A stretch of DNA of 64,000 nt from Gluconacetobacter liquefaciens (GTDB lineage Bacteria > Pseudomonadota > Alphaproteobacteria > Acetobacterales > Acetobacteraceae). The translations under genes were made by a program, and so were the position numbers. Below, one piece after another: positions 39,945 to 48,959 of this stretch. Each line of letters opens with the position of its first letter. Within the stretch, counting starts at the first letter, position 1. Under the pieces are notes generated by a model. It did not search any database, was not told where the DNA came from, and saw only the letters and a list, made by a program, of their open reading frames with translations. The stretch spans positions 434,001-498,000 of the forward strand of contig NZ_QQAW01000002.1 of the NCBI RefSeq assembly GCF_003350405.1, given 5' to 3'.

Positions 39945-42288
39945 GGATACCAAAGGCCCCGATGGTCTTGAAGGTCAGGGTGAACATGACGGTCGAATTC
40001 CGCTGCTCGCCGCCGATTGAGGTATATTGCTTGATATACATGACGTTGAAGGCAAAACAGTCATTCTGATAGCCCGCATTGCCGCCCATGCTGACGAATT
40101 CCTTGCGGGACAGGCTGCGCCGGACGAAGCCCGAGAGGCTGTAGCCGCTCCAGTTCGTCGAGGCGCCCAGCGTCAGTTCGTTGGTGCGGACATAATAGGC
40201 GGCGGGCGGGCCGCTCGTCTGGAGGTTGGTGGCGTAATAGTAATACGGGGTCACCGGCTCGTAGACATAACCGCCCGTGATGCGGAAATGCTCGACGCCC
40301 GTGGAAAACAGCGCGTCGCCGAAATCGATGCGCCCGGCATAGGGGTCGACGCGGGTGCGGCCGGTGAAGTCGACATAGCGGTTGGGGGCGATGCGCGCCC
40401 TGGCGACCACGTCGGAGAGATGGTGGTTCAGCCCCGAATAGGGGATGCGGTTGTGGGTGATATGCTCCTGGACGCTCTCACCGACCAGCGTGTCGATTTC
40501 ATGCCCGTCCCAGGTCCAGTTGGCATGGACGCCGAAATTGCCGCGCAGGCCGCCATCCAGCCTGTCGGTGCCCGGATAGCGGTTCAGCGCGAACAGGGTC
40601 GAGTCGGTGAACTCGTATGACAGGCTGTCTTCGTTGGGCATGTTGCGGGTGACGCTGTTGCCCGTGTTGGGGGCGGCGATGATCTGGGCGATCGGCTCCA
40701 GGATCTGGGTGCCGTTTCCATGCTGGAAGGAGCGCAGGAACGGCCAGTTCATCTTCAGTGCCACGGTCGGCAGGACCTGACCGGTGACCGCGGCGCGGCG
40801 GGTCGTCGTCAGGGCGTAAAGCGGCTGCTGGTTCAGGCTGGTGGCACGATGGATGGCCGATTCCAGATGCAGGGTCAGTTTCCAGAGCTGGCCCAGCCGG
40901 TTGCGGAACGGCCGGTCCCAGTTCGCCGAGATCTGCGCGCGCTGGTCCGACACGCCGTCATTGCGGTAGACGTAGAAATCATTGGTATCCAGCGACAGTC
41001 GGCCGCCCCAGGCGTCAGGCTGGCCGAAATAGCTGAACGCATAGTGCGGCAGCACCCAGGGCAGGTCGTTATTGCGGATGACGCCCTGGTTCAGGCCCTG
41101 ATAGGCCTGTGCGTCGAGGCGGGAATAGGAACCGGTGCCGAACCCTTCGAGAAAGACGTTCGACGACAGCATTTCCTGCCCGTAGCCGGTCACCCGGTAG
41201 TCGCGCATGTAGTTGGCGGAGGTGGCGACGTTGATGTTCATCCCCGTTCGCCATTCCCGCGTGATCGAGGCCTTGCCCTGGGCGAAAAGGAAGCCCTGCA
41301 CCCCATGTTCGTTGGCCGAGCCGACGGTGTTGCCGAACGTGTTGATATAGGCGCCCTGACGATGGGTATCGTACGCCAGGCCGGCCAGGATGTTCAGCGT
41401 GCCCCAGTTGAAGACGTTGCGGTACTGGCTGCTGACCTGCGGCCCGGTACGGGTGGAGAACAGCCCCTGGACGGTGAGGTCGGACTGGCCGTCGATCACC
41501 CAGTAATAGGGAATGGTGACGTAGGCGCCCAGATAGCGGTCGTGCGGCGTAATGCCTGGGGTGAGGAAGCCGCTCTGCCGCCGGACTGACGGATCGGACA
41601 TGGAGAAGACCGGCAGGTACATGACGGGTATCCCGAACATGTCGAGATAGGCATCGCGGAACTCGATGCGCTTGTGCTCGGTATCGTCGATCGCGTCATA
41701 GGCCCGCAATTGCCAGAACGGCGGGCGGGTGGGATTCTTGGCGCAGATCTCGCAGGCGGTATACACCGCGCGGGTCAGGTCGTTGATGCGCGCGCCGGTA
41801 CGGCGCATGCCGTTGGCGGCAAGCTTGGCGTTGTCGGCCATCAGCGCGTGCAGCCGCGTCATGATGCCGTCGCGCATGCCGTTGCTGAGTTCGGCATAGT
41901 CGCTGAACAGCACGGTGCCGTCCGCCTCGACGATCGCGACGTTGCCGCGCGCCGCCGCGATGCCGGTATTGCGGTCGTAGGTGACCGTATCGGCCCGCAG
42001 GACGTGGTCGTTCTGCCAGATCTGGACATTGCCCGACCAGGTGACGATCCCCTGCGCGTTGTCGTAGGACACCGTGTCGGCCTGGAAGGTCACCGGGTCT
42101 TTCTGGGAAACCGACGTGCCCGTGCCGACATGCACCGGACGGATCTGGGCATGGGCATGATGGACCTGGAACGCGGCGCCCAGAAGCGTGCCGCCCAGCA
42201 TGCTGGCAGCCAGCAGCGTGCCGCGTGCCTGCGCGGATTTTCCCCCGATGGGGCGGTACAGGCAGCGAGGCAGGAGGATGGGCATCAT
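39937..42288 (-). CDS. lptD: LPS-assembly protein LptD
   Basis: This 783-residue outer-membrane beta-barrel inserts lipopolysaccharide into the outer leaflet together with LptE. The start at 42288 (MM) gives a signal peptide ending near HHAHA. An LptA-like OstA domain follows (VTFQADTVSYDNAQGIVTWS and VLRADTVTYDRNTGIAAARG), then the LptD barrel. Cysteines CEICAK fit partial disulfide sites. The frame is open further upstream, but that is only the antisense of lptG. It overlaps lptG by four bases. Confidence 0.94.
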   Translation of the reverse strand: MMPILLPRCLYRPIGGKSAQARGTLLAASMLGGTLLGAAFQVHHAHAQIRPVHVGTGTSVSQKDPVTFQADTVSYDNAQGIVTWSGNVQIWQNDHVLRADTVTYDRNTGIAAARGNVAIVEADGTVLFSDYAELSNGMRDGIMTRLHALMADNAKLAANGMRRTGARINDLTRAVYTACEICAKNPTRPPFWQLRAYDAIDDTEHKRIEFRDAYLDMFGIPVMYLPVFSMSDPSVRRQSGFLTPGITPHDRYLGAYVTIPYYWVIDGQSDLTVQGLFSTRTGPQVSSQYRNVFNWGTLNILAGLAYDTHRQGAYINTFGNTVGSANEHGVQGFLFAQGKASITREWRTGMNINVATSANYMRDYRVTGYGQEMLSSNVFLEGFGTGSYSRLDAQAYQGLNQGVIRNNDLPWVLPHYAFSYFGQPDAWGGRLSLDTNDFYVYRNDGVSDQRAQISANWDRPFRNRLGQLWKLTLHLESAIHRATSLNQQPLYALTTTRRAAVTGQVLPTVALKMNWPFLRSFQHGNGTQILEPIAQIIAAPNTGNSVTRNMPNEDSLSYEFTDSTLFALNRYPGTDRLDGGLRGNFGVHANWTWDGHEIDTLVGESVQEHITHNRIPYSGLNHHLSDVVARARIAPNRYVDFTGRTRVDPYAGRIDFGDALFSTGVEHFRITGGYVYEPVTPYYYYATNLQTSGPPAAYYVRTNELTLGASTNWSGYSLSGFVRRSLSRKEFVSMGGNAGYQNDCFAFNVMYIKQYTSIGGEQRNSTVMFTLTFKTIGAFGIHG

Positions 42289-43394
42289 CCGTCTTCTAGA
42301 TGAAGCAATAGAGAAACTGCAAGGCAGAGACCCGCTCCGGTCGGGGCCCAGGCGGCCAGAATCGGCGGCATGGCGCCGGATTCCCCGAATTGCGCCGCGA
42401 CTTTGGACACTGTGAACAATGCGAAGCCGGCGGCCACGCCGCCCCCGACCATGCGCGCTACCCCGCCGCGCCGCGTCGGGCGCATCGAAAAACCGGCCGC
42501 GACCAGGGCCATGGTGCCCGCCAGAATGGGCAGGGTCAGCAGCGACTGGAAATGCAGCCGGTGCCGGATGGATGAAAAGCCCGAGCGCTCCAGAAGCGCA
42601 ATGAAGCCCGGGAGGGCCCACACCGACAGCGTGTCGGGCGAGGCGAAGCTTTCCTGCACGCGCGAGAGCGTCAGGTCGGTCGGCAGCGTGAACCGCCCCA
42701 CCTGGACGGGCAGGCGGTCGGGCCGGATGGTATGGGTGTCGTCAAGCACCCATTCTCCGTCGCCCAGGTGCCCGCTGGGGGCTTCGACGCGGACGACCAT
42801 GCGATCGGCCTCGTCCAGCCGGAACAGGCTGATGCCGCTGATCTGCAAGACGCCATCCCGCAGGTGCACGTTGCGGGCATGCAGGATCGCCACCCCGTGG
42901 GGTGTCAGGCCCTTGTCGGCCTGACGGATCCATAACGCGCCGTCGGCAAGGTTCAGCGGGCCGCCGCTGCGCAGATAGACATGGTCCAGGGTCTCGGCCC
43001 GGCGGTACATGATCGAGGAGAGGGGTGACAGGACGCCGGTGGCCAGGGCGCCGATCAGCAGGGCGCAGGCCAGCGGGCCGGTCAGGAACTGCCATGCCGA
43101 AATGCCGGCCGCCCGCGCCACGATCAGTTCGGAGGATCGGGTCAGGCGCCAGAAACAGACGATCCCGCCCAGAAGCACGCCGAACGGCAGGATTTCGATC
43201 GTGAAATAGGGAATGTGCAGGAGCGCGATCTCGCTGACCAGGCGCGTGGGGACATTCGGGCGCGTCGCGACCCGGCGCAGAAGGTCGATGAAATCGAACA
43301 GCGAGACCAGGCCGGTCAGCGACAGGATCATCGCCATGACCGCCAGTGTGAACTGCCGGGCGATGTAGAAGGAGAGCGTGACCGAGACGGTCAT
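42285..43394 (-). CDS. lptG: LPS export ABC transporter permease LptG
   Basis: This 369-residue inner-membrane permease of the Lpt machine has three N-terminal helices (TVSVTLSFYIARQFTLAVMA onward), a periplasmic jelly-roll domain (about 100-260) and three C-terminal helices. Its partner is LptF, encoded directly upstream with an ATGA overlap. The start at ATG 43394 fits the conserved N-terminus. Confidence 0.94.
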   Translation of the reverse strand: MTVSVTLSFYIARQFTLAVMAMILSLTGLVSLFDFIDLLRRVATRPNVPTRLVSEIALLHIPYFTIEILPFGVLLGGIVCFWRLTRSSELIVARAAGISAWQFLTGPLACALLIGALATGVLSPLSSIMYRRAETLDHVYLRSGGPLNLADGALWIRQADKGLTPHGVAILHARNVHLRDGVLQISGISLFRLDEADRMVVRVEAPSGHLGDGEWVLDDTHTIRPDRLPVQVGRFTLPTDLTLSRVQESFASPDTLSVWALPGFIALLERSGFSSIRHRLHFQSLLTLPILAGTMALVAAGFSMRPTRRGGVARMVGGGVAAGFALFTVSKVAAQFGESGAMPPILAAWAPTGAGLCLAVSLLLHLEDG

Positions 43395-44530
43395 GGCCGG
43401 GGTGCCTGATCTGACGCGGGAGCCATGAGCGGCGCGGCCGTCGTCCGTTGCCGCAGGCGCCATTCGGGCAGGAACAGCACGATCGCGCACACGGCGCCGG
43501 GGACGATCGCCTCGACCCACATCAAGGGGACCAGGCCGGGATTGCGGCCGGCCAGATTCTGCACCATCAGGCTGAGCGCCAGCAGGCACACCACGCTCAT
43601 GATCGCGGTGAACGGGCGCAGGATGTTGCCGTGCCGCGAGAACGTGCCGCGCAGCACGCTGACCAGTCCGATCATCGCGAACGAGAACGCGGTGAAGGGC
43701 GATGTGAGGCGCCGCCATGCCTCGACCGCGAACTTGCCGCGATCGCGGGCGGAGACCTCGTGCGGATCGGGATGCAGCAATTCATGCAGCGACATCTCGC
43801 TGGCATCGCGATAACGGATCTGTTCGCCTTGGGGGGCGGTCAGGTCGATGGTATTGCGGGCGAACGTCAGGACATTCAGCCGGCCGGTCCGGCGATCGAT
43901 TTCCTGCCGGGACCCGTCGAACAGGACCACGCGGGGCTGGTCGTTGACGATCAGCATCGTGCCGCGCTCGGCCAGGATGGTGGAGGGATTGTCGGGCTGG
44001 CGGTCGTCCTCGACCATGATGCCGTGCAGCGTGCCGTCATGATCGCGGGAGCGGACATAGACGGTCATGGTGCTGGACAGGGGGGTGAAGACGCCATCCT
44101 GCAGCATGAAGGCCGCGATGCGGTTGCGGATCTGGAATTCATATTGCTTGAACGCGTGAAAAGCCTGCGGGACGATCCATACATTCAGGAGCAGGCAGAG
44201 CGTCACCGACGCGCCTGCGCAGAGAAGGCCGGCCCGCGCCACATGGAAGGGCGACAGGCCGGCCGCGCGCATGACCGTCAGTTCGCGGTCGGTCGCCAGG
44301 CGCTGATAGACGAACTGCACCACCACGAACGTCGTGATCGGCAGGATGATGGCGACGAAGGAGGGCACCAGCAGGCTGGTCAACCCGACGAAGACCCGCA
44401 ACGACAGGCCGCGTTCGACGACCAGTGAGACGAAGCGCAGGGATTGGGTGAGCCAGATGAGGGCCGCGAGGCCGCCCGTTGTTGCCGCCAGTGCCATCAG
44501 GAGCTGCCGCAATACGTAGCGGTCGAGCAT
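43391..44530 (-). CDS. lptF: LPS export ABC transporter permease LptF
   Basis: This 379-residue YjgP/YjgQ-family permease starts LDRYVLRQLLMALAATTGG and includes the conserved ELTVMRAAGLSPF cytoplasmic coupling segment and VVQFVYQRLATDRE. A soluble periplasmic domain lies between two three-helix bundles. ATG 44530 is chosen on family fit; ATG 44581 would add 17 basic residues. It is the first gene of lptF-lptG-lptD-surA-rsmA. Confidence 0.93.
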   Translation of the reverse strand: MLDRYVLRQLLMALAATTGGLAALIWLTQSLRFVSLVVERGLSLRVFVGLTSLLVPSFVAIILPITTFVVVQFVYQRLATDRELTVMRAAGLSPFHVARAGLLCAGASVTLCLLLNVWIVPQAFHAFKQYEFQIRNRIAAFMLQDGVFTPLSSTMTVYVRSRDHDGTLHGIMVEDDRQPDNPSTILAERGTMLIVNDQPRVVLFDGSRQEIDRRTGRLNVLTFARNTIDLTAPQGEQIRYRDASEMSLHELLHPDPHEVSARDRGKFAVEAWRRLTSPFTAFSFAMIGLVSVLRGTFSRHGNILRPFTAIMSVVCLLALSLMVQNLAGRNPGLVPLMWVEAIVPGAVCAIVLFLPEWRLRQRTTAAPLMAPASDQAPRP

Positions 44531-44670
44531 TGGCAGGTGCGCCCTTGACGGACGTCTTGTTGCGGATCGGGCGAACGACATAGGCCTGTGTAGCTCCCCG
44601 GAGGACGTGGTGAAAAGCCCTGCATCCCCGGTGTGATGCGACCCTTACGACTATCCGTTCTGCCGGTTCC

Positions 44671-44684
44671 CGTCCTTCGGGACG
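44671..44684. repeat. UUCG tetraloop hairpin
   Basis: CGTCC-TTCG-GGACG forms a 5-bp stem with the very stable UUCG loop on the plus strand. It lies in the 265-base gap between lptF and the FAD oxidase gene, where I see no gene or clear promoter. Its function is unknown. Confidence 0.3.
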
Positions 44685-44795
44685 AGGGGCCCGGTTGAAG
44701 CGGGTTCCACCCCGATGGCTGAGTCAGCGCGGGTGAAGATGCTTGTGGAAAATTAAGGAACCGGAAATGTGCGGGCGTGACGGCTGGCGAGGCCC

Positions 44796-46244
44796 CTAGC
44801 CTGCGGGAGGAAACAGCGTTGCCGGGTTCATCAGCCCGCGCGGGTCGATCGCGTTTTTGATCCGGCGCATGGTGGCCAGTTCGGCGCCCCCGCGCCAACC
44901 TGGCATCATGTAGGGTTTCAGGCGCCCGACCCCATGCTCGGCCGAGAAGGAGCCATCCAGTTCGCGCACGATGGCGGCGACCGTATCCATGATCCGATGA
45001 TCCTGCGCCAGGAATTCCGCCGGGTCCATGCCCTCGGGCTGCACCAGATTGAAATGGATGTTGCCGTCGCCGATATGGCCGAACGGCGCGGGGCGGATGC
45101 CCGGGATCAGTGCCGCGCAGGCGGTGCTGGCGCGGTCGATCAACTCGGGCACGCGGGAGACAGGAACCGAGACGTCGTTCTTGACGCTGGCACCAGCCCT
45201 GCGTTGGGCCTCGGCGTGTTCCTCGCGCAGTTTCCACAGTGCCAGACGTTGCCCCTCGCTTTCGGCGATGACGGCGTCGCTGACCGTGCCGGCTTCGAAC
45301 ATGCCGGCCAGGACGTCTTCCAGCACCGCGCGGAGGTCGGCATTGCGGCGCGGGGTTGCCAGTTCCACCAGCACGTAGGCCGGGGCGGCTTCGGCCAGCG
45401 GCAGGCTGGCGCCCGGCACCAGCCGCGTGACCAGGTCCATGCCGGCGCCCGACATATATTCGAACGCCTGGATCAGCGCCGGGTCCTGGTCGCGGAAGGC
45501 GGCGAACAGGGCCAGGGCCGCGCTGGCGTCGGCCACCGCGCACAACGCGGCCTCGACCGCGCGGGGTTGGGGCTGCAATTGCAGGATGGCCGAGGTGATG
45601 AAGCCCAGCGTGCCCTCGGACCCTACGAAGAGCTGGCGCAGCGCGTAGCCGGTATTGTCCTTGCGCAGCCTGCGCAGGCCGTTGAAGACGCTGCCGTCGG
45701 GCAGCACGACTTCCAGCCCCAGCACCAGTTCCCGCGCGTTGCCGTAGCGCACGGTATTGTTGCCGCCCGCGTTGGTGGCCAGCACGCCGCCGATCTGGGC
45801 CGAACCCTCCGACGAGATGGAGAGCGGCAGCATCAGGCCGGCGTCACGCGCCGCGTCCTGCGCCGCCTTGAGTGTAACGCCGGCCTCGATTTCCATGGTG
45901 TGGTCCAGCGGGTCGATCCGCCGGACGCGGTTCATCCGCGACAGGCACACCACGATGTCCCGCCCGCTCTCGTCGGGCGTGGCGCCGCCGACCATGCTGG
46001 TATTGCCGCCCTGCGGCACCATCGCGACGCCGGCTTCGGCGCAGAGGGCGACGGCCTGGGCCAGTTCGGCCGTGCCGGCCGGGCGCAGGACGGCTGCCGC
46101 ACGCCCATGATAGAGCGCACGCCAGTCGGTGCAGTAGGGTGCGACATCGGAACTGTCCGTCAGGATGCCGGACGGCCCCAGCAGCGCCGCCAGACGGGCC
46201 AGCAGATCGGCGGTCGGGGGGGCGGAGGACTGGGAAGCGGTCAT
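44796..46244 (-). CDS. FAD-binding oxidoreductase, GlcD/D-2-hydroxyacid dehydrogenase type
   Basis: This 482-residue flavoenzyme has an N-terminal PCMH-type FAD-binding domain (AAAVLRPAGTAELAQAVALC; VPQGGNTSMVGGATP; GSAQIGGVLATNAGG; GSEGTLGFITSA) and a C-terminal FAD-oxidase domain ending in FGHIGDGNIHFN and SFSAEHGVGRLKPYM. It likely oxidises a D-2-hydroxyacid (lactate, glycolate or 2-hydroxyglutarate) and passes electrons to quinone or an electron-transfer flavoprotein. The exact substrate cannot be told from sequence. Confidence 0.9.
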   Translation of the reverse strand: MTASQSSAPPTADLLARLAALLGPSGILTDSSDVAPYCTDWRALYHGRAAAVLRPAGTAELAQAVALCAEAGVAMVPQGGNTSMVGGATPDESGRDIVVCLSRMNRVRRIDPLDHTMEIEAGVTLKAAQDAARDAGLMLPLSISSEGSAQIGGVLATNAGGNNTVRYGNARELVLGLEVVLPDGSVFNGLRRLRKDNTGYALRQLFVGSEGTLGFITSAILQLQPQPRAVEAALCAVADASAALALFAAFRDQDPALIQAFEYMSGAGMDLVTRLVPGASLPLAEAAPAYVLVELATPRRNADLRAVLEDVLAGMFEAGTVSDAVIAESEGQRLALWKLREEHAEAQRRAGASVKNDVSVPVSRVPELIDRASTACAALIPGIRPAPFGHIGDGNIHFNLVQPEGMDPAEFLAQDHRIMDTVAAIVRELDGSFSAEHGVGRLKPYMMPGWRGGAELATMRRIKNAIDPRGLMNPATLFPPAG

Positions 46245-46369
46245 GACGGGGTTCCGGTGGCGATGGAGGATCGGCGTGGGAGGCGGTGGTGCCTGTCCTG
46301 AGGGTGCCTGTCTTGGGGCAGAATGGCGGGCGAGGCAATCTTTCGCACGCGCGCCGTCCGGTCCGCCGA

Positions 46370-46912
46370 TCAGTTCAGGGCGGTCGTCCTGAACGGGACG
46401 GCGGGCACGTCCATCGCGCGGACCATGCCCATGCCGATCGCGCCGACGAGGGCGCCGACGGCGAAGGCCAGTGCGACGACCGAGCGCCGGCGCTGGGTAG
46501 GGCGCGCCCGCATGACGGACAGGGCGGCCTGCGTCTCGGCCCGGGCCTGCTGCGTCAGGTAGAGCTGCGATCGCAGTTCTTCATTGCGCGCCCGTGCGCT
46601 GCGCAGGTCGAGGTCGAGCCGGTTGACGCTTTCGGTCAGTTGCAGAATCCGCGTCCGCGCGGCCTGCATTTCCTCGGCGGCGGCCCCCGAGGCGGCGCGG
46701 GATGCGCGCGGGCGCGGCGGCGGGCGCGAGGGCGGGTTGGGCGCGAGCGCGGTAAACAGGTTCTTCAGTGCCCCGCCGGTCGTGCCGTTGCGGCGGGCGC
46801 GATTGCGGATGGCGTCCAGGGCGTTGGCGGACTGTCCCGGATGGTCTTCCAGAACCAGTGCCAGGATATCCGCCAGGATCTTCAGTTCCTTGGGATCGAG
46901 TTTGTCGCTCAT
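46370..46912 (-). CDS. Small coiled-coil, tail-anchored protein of unknown function
   Basis: A 180-residue protein I do not recognise. Residues 1-50 are helical and acidic (LDPKELKILADILALVLEDH). A Pro/Arg/Ala-rich linker follows, then a coiled coil at about 80-130, and a single membrane helix near the C-terminus (about 145-166, VVALAFAVGALVGAIGMGMV). It would sit in the inner membrane with its bulk in the cytoplasm. It lies upstream of the FAD oxidase gene and downstream of tsaC, all on the same strand. Confidence 0.75.
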   Translation of the reverse strand: MSDKLDPKELKILADILALVLEDHPGQSANALDAIRNRARRNGTTGGALKNLFTALAPNPPSRPPPRPRASRAASGAAAEEMQAARTRILQLTESVNRLDLDLRSARARNEELRSQLYLTQQARAETQAALSVMRARPTQRRRSVVALAFAVGALVGAIGMGMVRAMDVPAVPFRTTALN

Positions 46913-46961
46913 GGCGGCGGATCACGAGGTTCGGGGCAAGCGGTTGTGGACGGATACGGCA

Positions 46962-47933
46962 TCATGCGGGGCGTGGCGAGGCGGCGCGGCGGAGACGGTC
47001 GCGGATGGCCAGGCCCAGGCCGGCGCGGGGGATCGGCATCGCGGCGATGCGGGTCAGGCCACGTCGCGCGCCCTCACTGTCCAGAAAGCGCAGGCCCGCG
47101 AACAGGCGGGCCGCGGCTTCGTCCACCGTGCCCGAGGGGCTGAGATTCCAGACCAGTCCGGCTCCGGGCAGTTCCGGCCCGAAGGCCAGGAGGGCCTCGT
47201 CGGCGCCGACCTCCTGCGCGTCGAGACGGACGGGCAGGGAGGGCGCGTAGTGCGAGGCCATCCGGCCTGGAGAGACCGGCAGCGTGTCGGTGTAGTCGTC
47301 GGGATGCGAGATGGGGCCGCAGATTTCGGCCAGAGCCTCGATCGTGACGCCGCCGGGGCGCAGCAGCATCGGCGCGGTGCCCGTGAGGTCCAGCACCGTG
47401 CTTTCCACCCCGACCTGGCAGGGGCCGGAATCCAGCACCGCGTCGATGCGGCCGGTCAGGCCGCGCAGGACGTGATAGGCGTCGGATGGGCTGACCTTGC
47501 CGGACAGGTTGGCCGAAGGCGCCGCGACCGGGCGCCCTGTGGCGCGCAGCAGGGCGGCCGTGACCGTGCCGCGCGGTACGCGCACGGCCACCGACGGCAG
47601 GCCGGCGGCGGCCAAGTCCGAGATTGTGCCATCCGGTTGGCGCGGCAGGACCAGCGTCAGCGGGCCGGGCCAGAACCGGTCGGCCAGGCGGCGTGCGAGC
47701 TCATCGGCCACGGCCTCGGTGAAGGCGGCTTCGGCATCGGGGAAATGGCTGATCAGGGGGTTGAAACGCGGGCGCTCCTTCGCCGCGAAGATTCGGGCCA
47801 CGGCGGTATCGCTGGTTGCGTCGGCGCCAAGCCCGTAGACGGTCTCCGTCCCGAACGCCACGAGGCCGCCTGCCCGCAGCAGTTCTGCCGCGCGGGAGAT
47901 GCCCGCATCGTTTGCTTCCAGACGTTCCGTCAT
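46962..47933 (-). CDS. tsaC: L-threonylcarbamoyladenylate synthase (Sua5/YrdC)
   Basis: This 323-residue enzyme makes threonylcarbamoyl-AMP for the t6A modification of ANN-decoding tRNAs. The YrdC domain (LRAGGLVAFGTETVYGLGAD, then KERPRFNPLISHF, and GPLTLVLPRQP) fills the first 205 residues; a Sua5-type C-terminal domain follows (SPGRMASHYAPSLPVRLD). Length is right for the two-domain Sua5 form. Confidence 0.95.
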   Translation of the reverse strand: MTERLEANDAGISRAAELLRAGGLVAFGTETVYGLGADATSDTAVARIFAAKERPRFNPLISHFPDAEAAFTEAVADELARRLADRFWPGPLTLVLPRQPDGTISDLAAAGLPSVAVRVPRGTVTAALLRATGRPVAAPSANLSGKVSPSDAYHVLRGLTGRIDAVLDSGPCQVGVESTVLDLTGTAPMLLRPGGVTIEALAEICGPISHPDDYTDTLPVSPGRMASHYAPSLPVRLDAQEVGADEALLAFGPELPGAGLVWNLSPSGTVDEAAARLFAGLRFLDSEGARRGLTRIAAMPIPRAGLGLAIRDRLRRAASPRPA

Positions 47934-47973
47934 CTCCCGTCTACCCGCCCGTTTTGTCGCCGATCATAACGTG

Positions 47974-48774
47974 TCACGCGCCTGATGGCTCCCGCTTTCC
48001 GGCGCAGATGAAGTGCGGGTTGCGCCACGCGGGCTTGCCGTAGCGCAGCGGTTCGCCATCCATAACGGTGACGCTGCCGCCGGCGGCCTCGACGATGACC
48101 TGCGGGGCGGCCGTATCCCATTCCATCGTGGTGCCCAGGCGCGGATACAGGTCGGCCGCGCCTTCGGCCACGCGGATGAATTTCGCGGCGGAGCCGATAT
48201 TGCCCAGATGGGCGATCCGCCGACCGCCCAGGAACGAGGCCAGCCGTGGGTCGTCGGCATAATGGCGCGAGGCCAGCACCGTCAGCCCTTCGGGAGGGAC
48301 GGCGCGCGCGTGGATGGCGTGCGTGCCGTCCGCGTCGATGCGGCGGGCGCCGGTGGCGACGTGGCCGGCATAAAGCTGGTGGTAGGCCGGCAGGGCGACC
48401 GCCCCGAGCACGGCGCGACCGTCGCGGACCAGGCCGATATTGACGGTGAAATCGTCCCGGCCGGCAGCGAACTCGCGCGTGCCGTCCAGCGGGTCGACCA
48501 GCCAGAAAATATGGCCGGCCTCGACGCGTACGCCGGCGGCGGCCTCTTCCTCGGCGATCACGGGGATAGCGGGCGCGAGAGCGCGCAGGCCGGCCAGGAT
48601 ATGGGCCTCGGCGGCATGGTCGGCTTCGGTCACCGGGGACGAATCGGACTTCGTCACGGTCTCGAACCCGCGCGCACGGATCACGCGGATCAGTTCGGCG
48701 GCCTCGTCGGCCAGCCGGGTCGCGAGATCCAGCAGCATATCGTCGCCGGGATGAAGCAGGGAGGAACGGTTCAT
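47974..48774 (-). CDS. cysQ: 3'(2'),5'-bisphosphate nucleotidase CysQ
   Basis: This 266-residue magnesium-dependent phosphatase of the inositol monophosphatase fold removes the 3'-phosphate of PAP released in sulfate assimilation. Seen: the metal Glu in VIAEEEAA, the WLVDPLDGTREFAAG motif, and the C-terminal WDTAAPQVIVEAAGGSV metal site. It is divergent from pepA, with about 185 bases between the starts. Confidence 0.93.
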   Translation of the reverse strand: MNRSSLLHPGDDMLLDLATRLADEAAELIRVIRARGFETVTKSDSSPVTEADHAAEAHILAGLRALAPAIPVIAEEEAAAGVRVEAGHIFWLVDPLDGTREFAAGRDDFTVNIGLVRDGRAVLGAVALPAYHQLYAGHVATGARRIDADGTHAIHARAVPPEGLTVLASRHYADDPRLASFLGGRRIAHLGNIGSAAKFIRVAEGAADLYPRLGTTMEWDTAAPQVIVEAAGGSVTVMDGEPLRYGKPAWRNPHFICAGKREPSGA

Positions 48775-48959
48775 GGGTTCATGGAATTAGCTTACTCGCG
48801 GCCGCGCGTCATGCGCCTTTTCTTGTGTCCCCGGCCTTTCGGCGGCATCGCGCGGGGGCCTGCTTTGGACAGATGGGCCGGCATGCGGCATGCTGCGGCA
48901 CCTGTTCCGGGGCCAGGGTGCCACCCTGTCCGACCGATCGTTGCGGAGTATTCAGCGCC

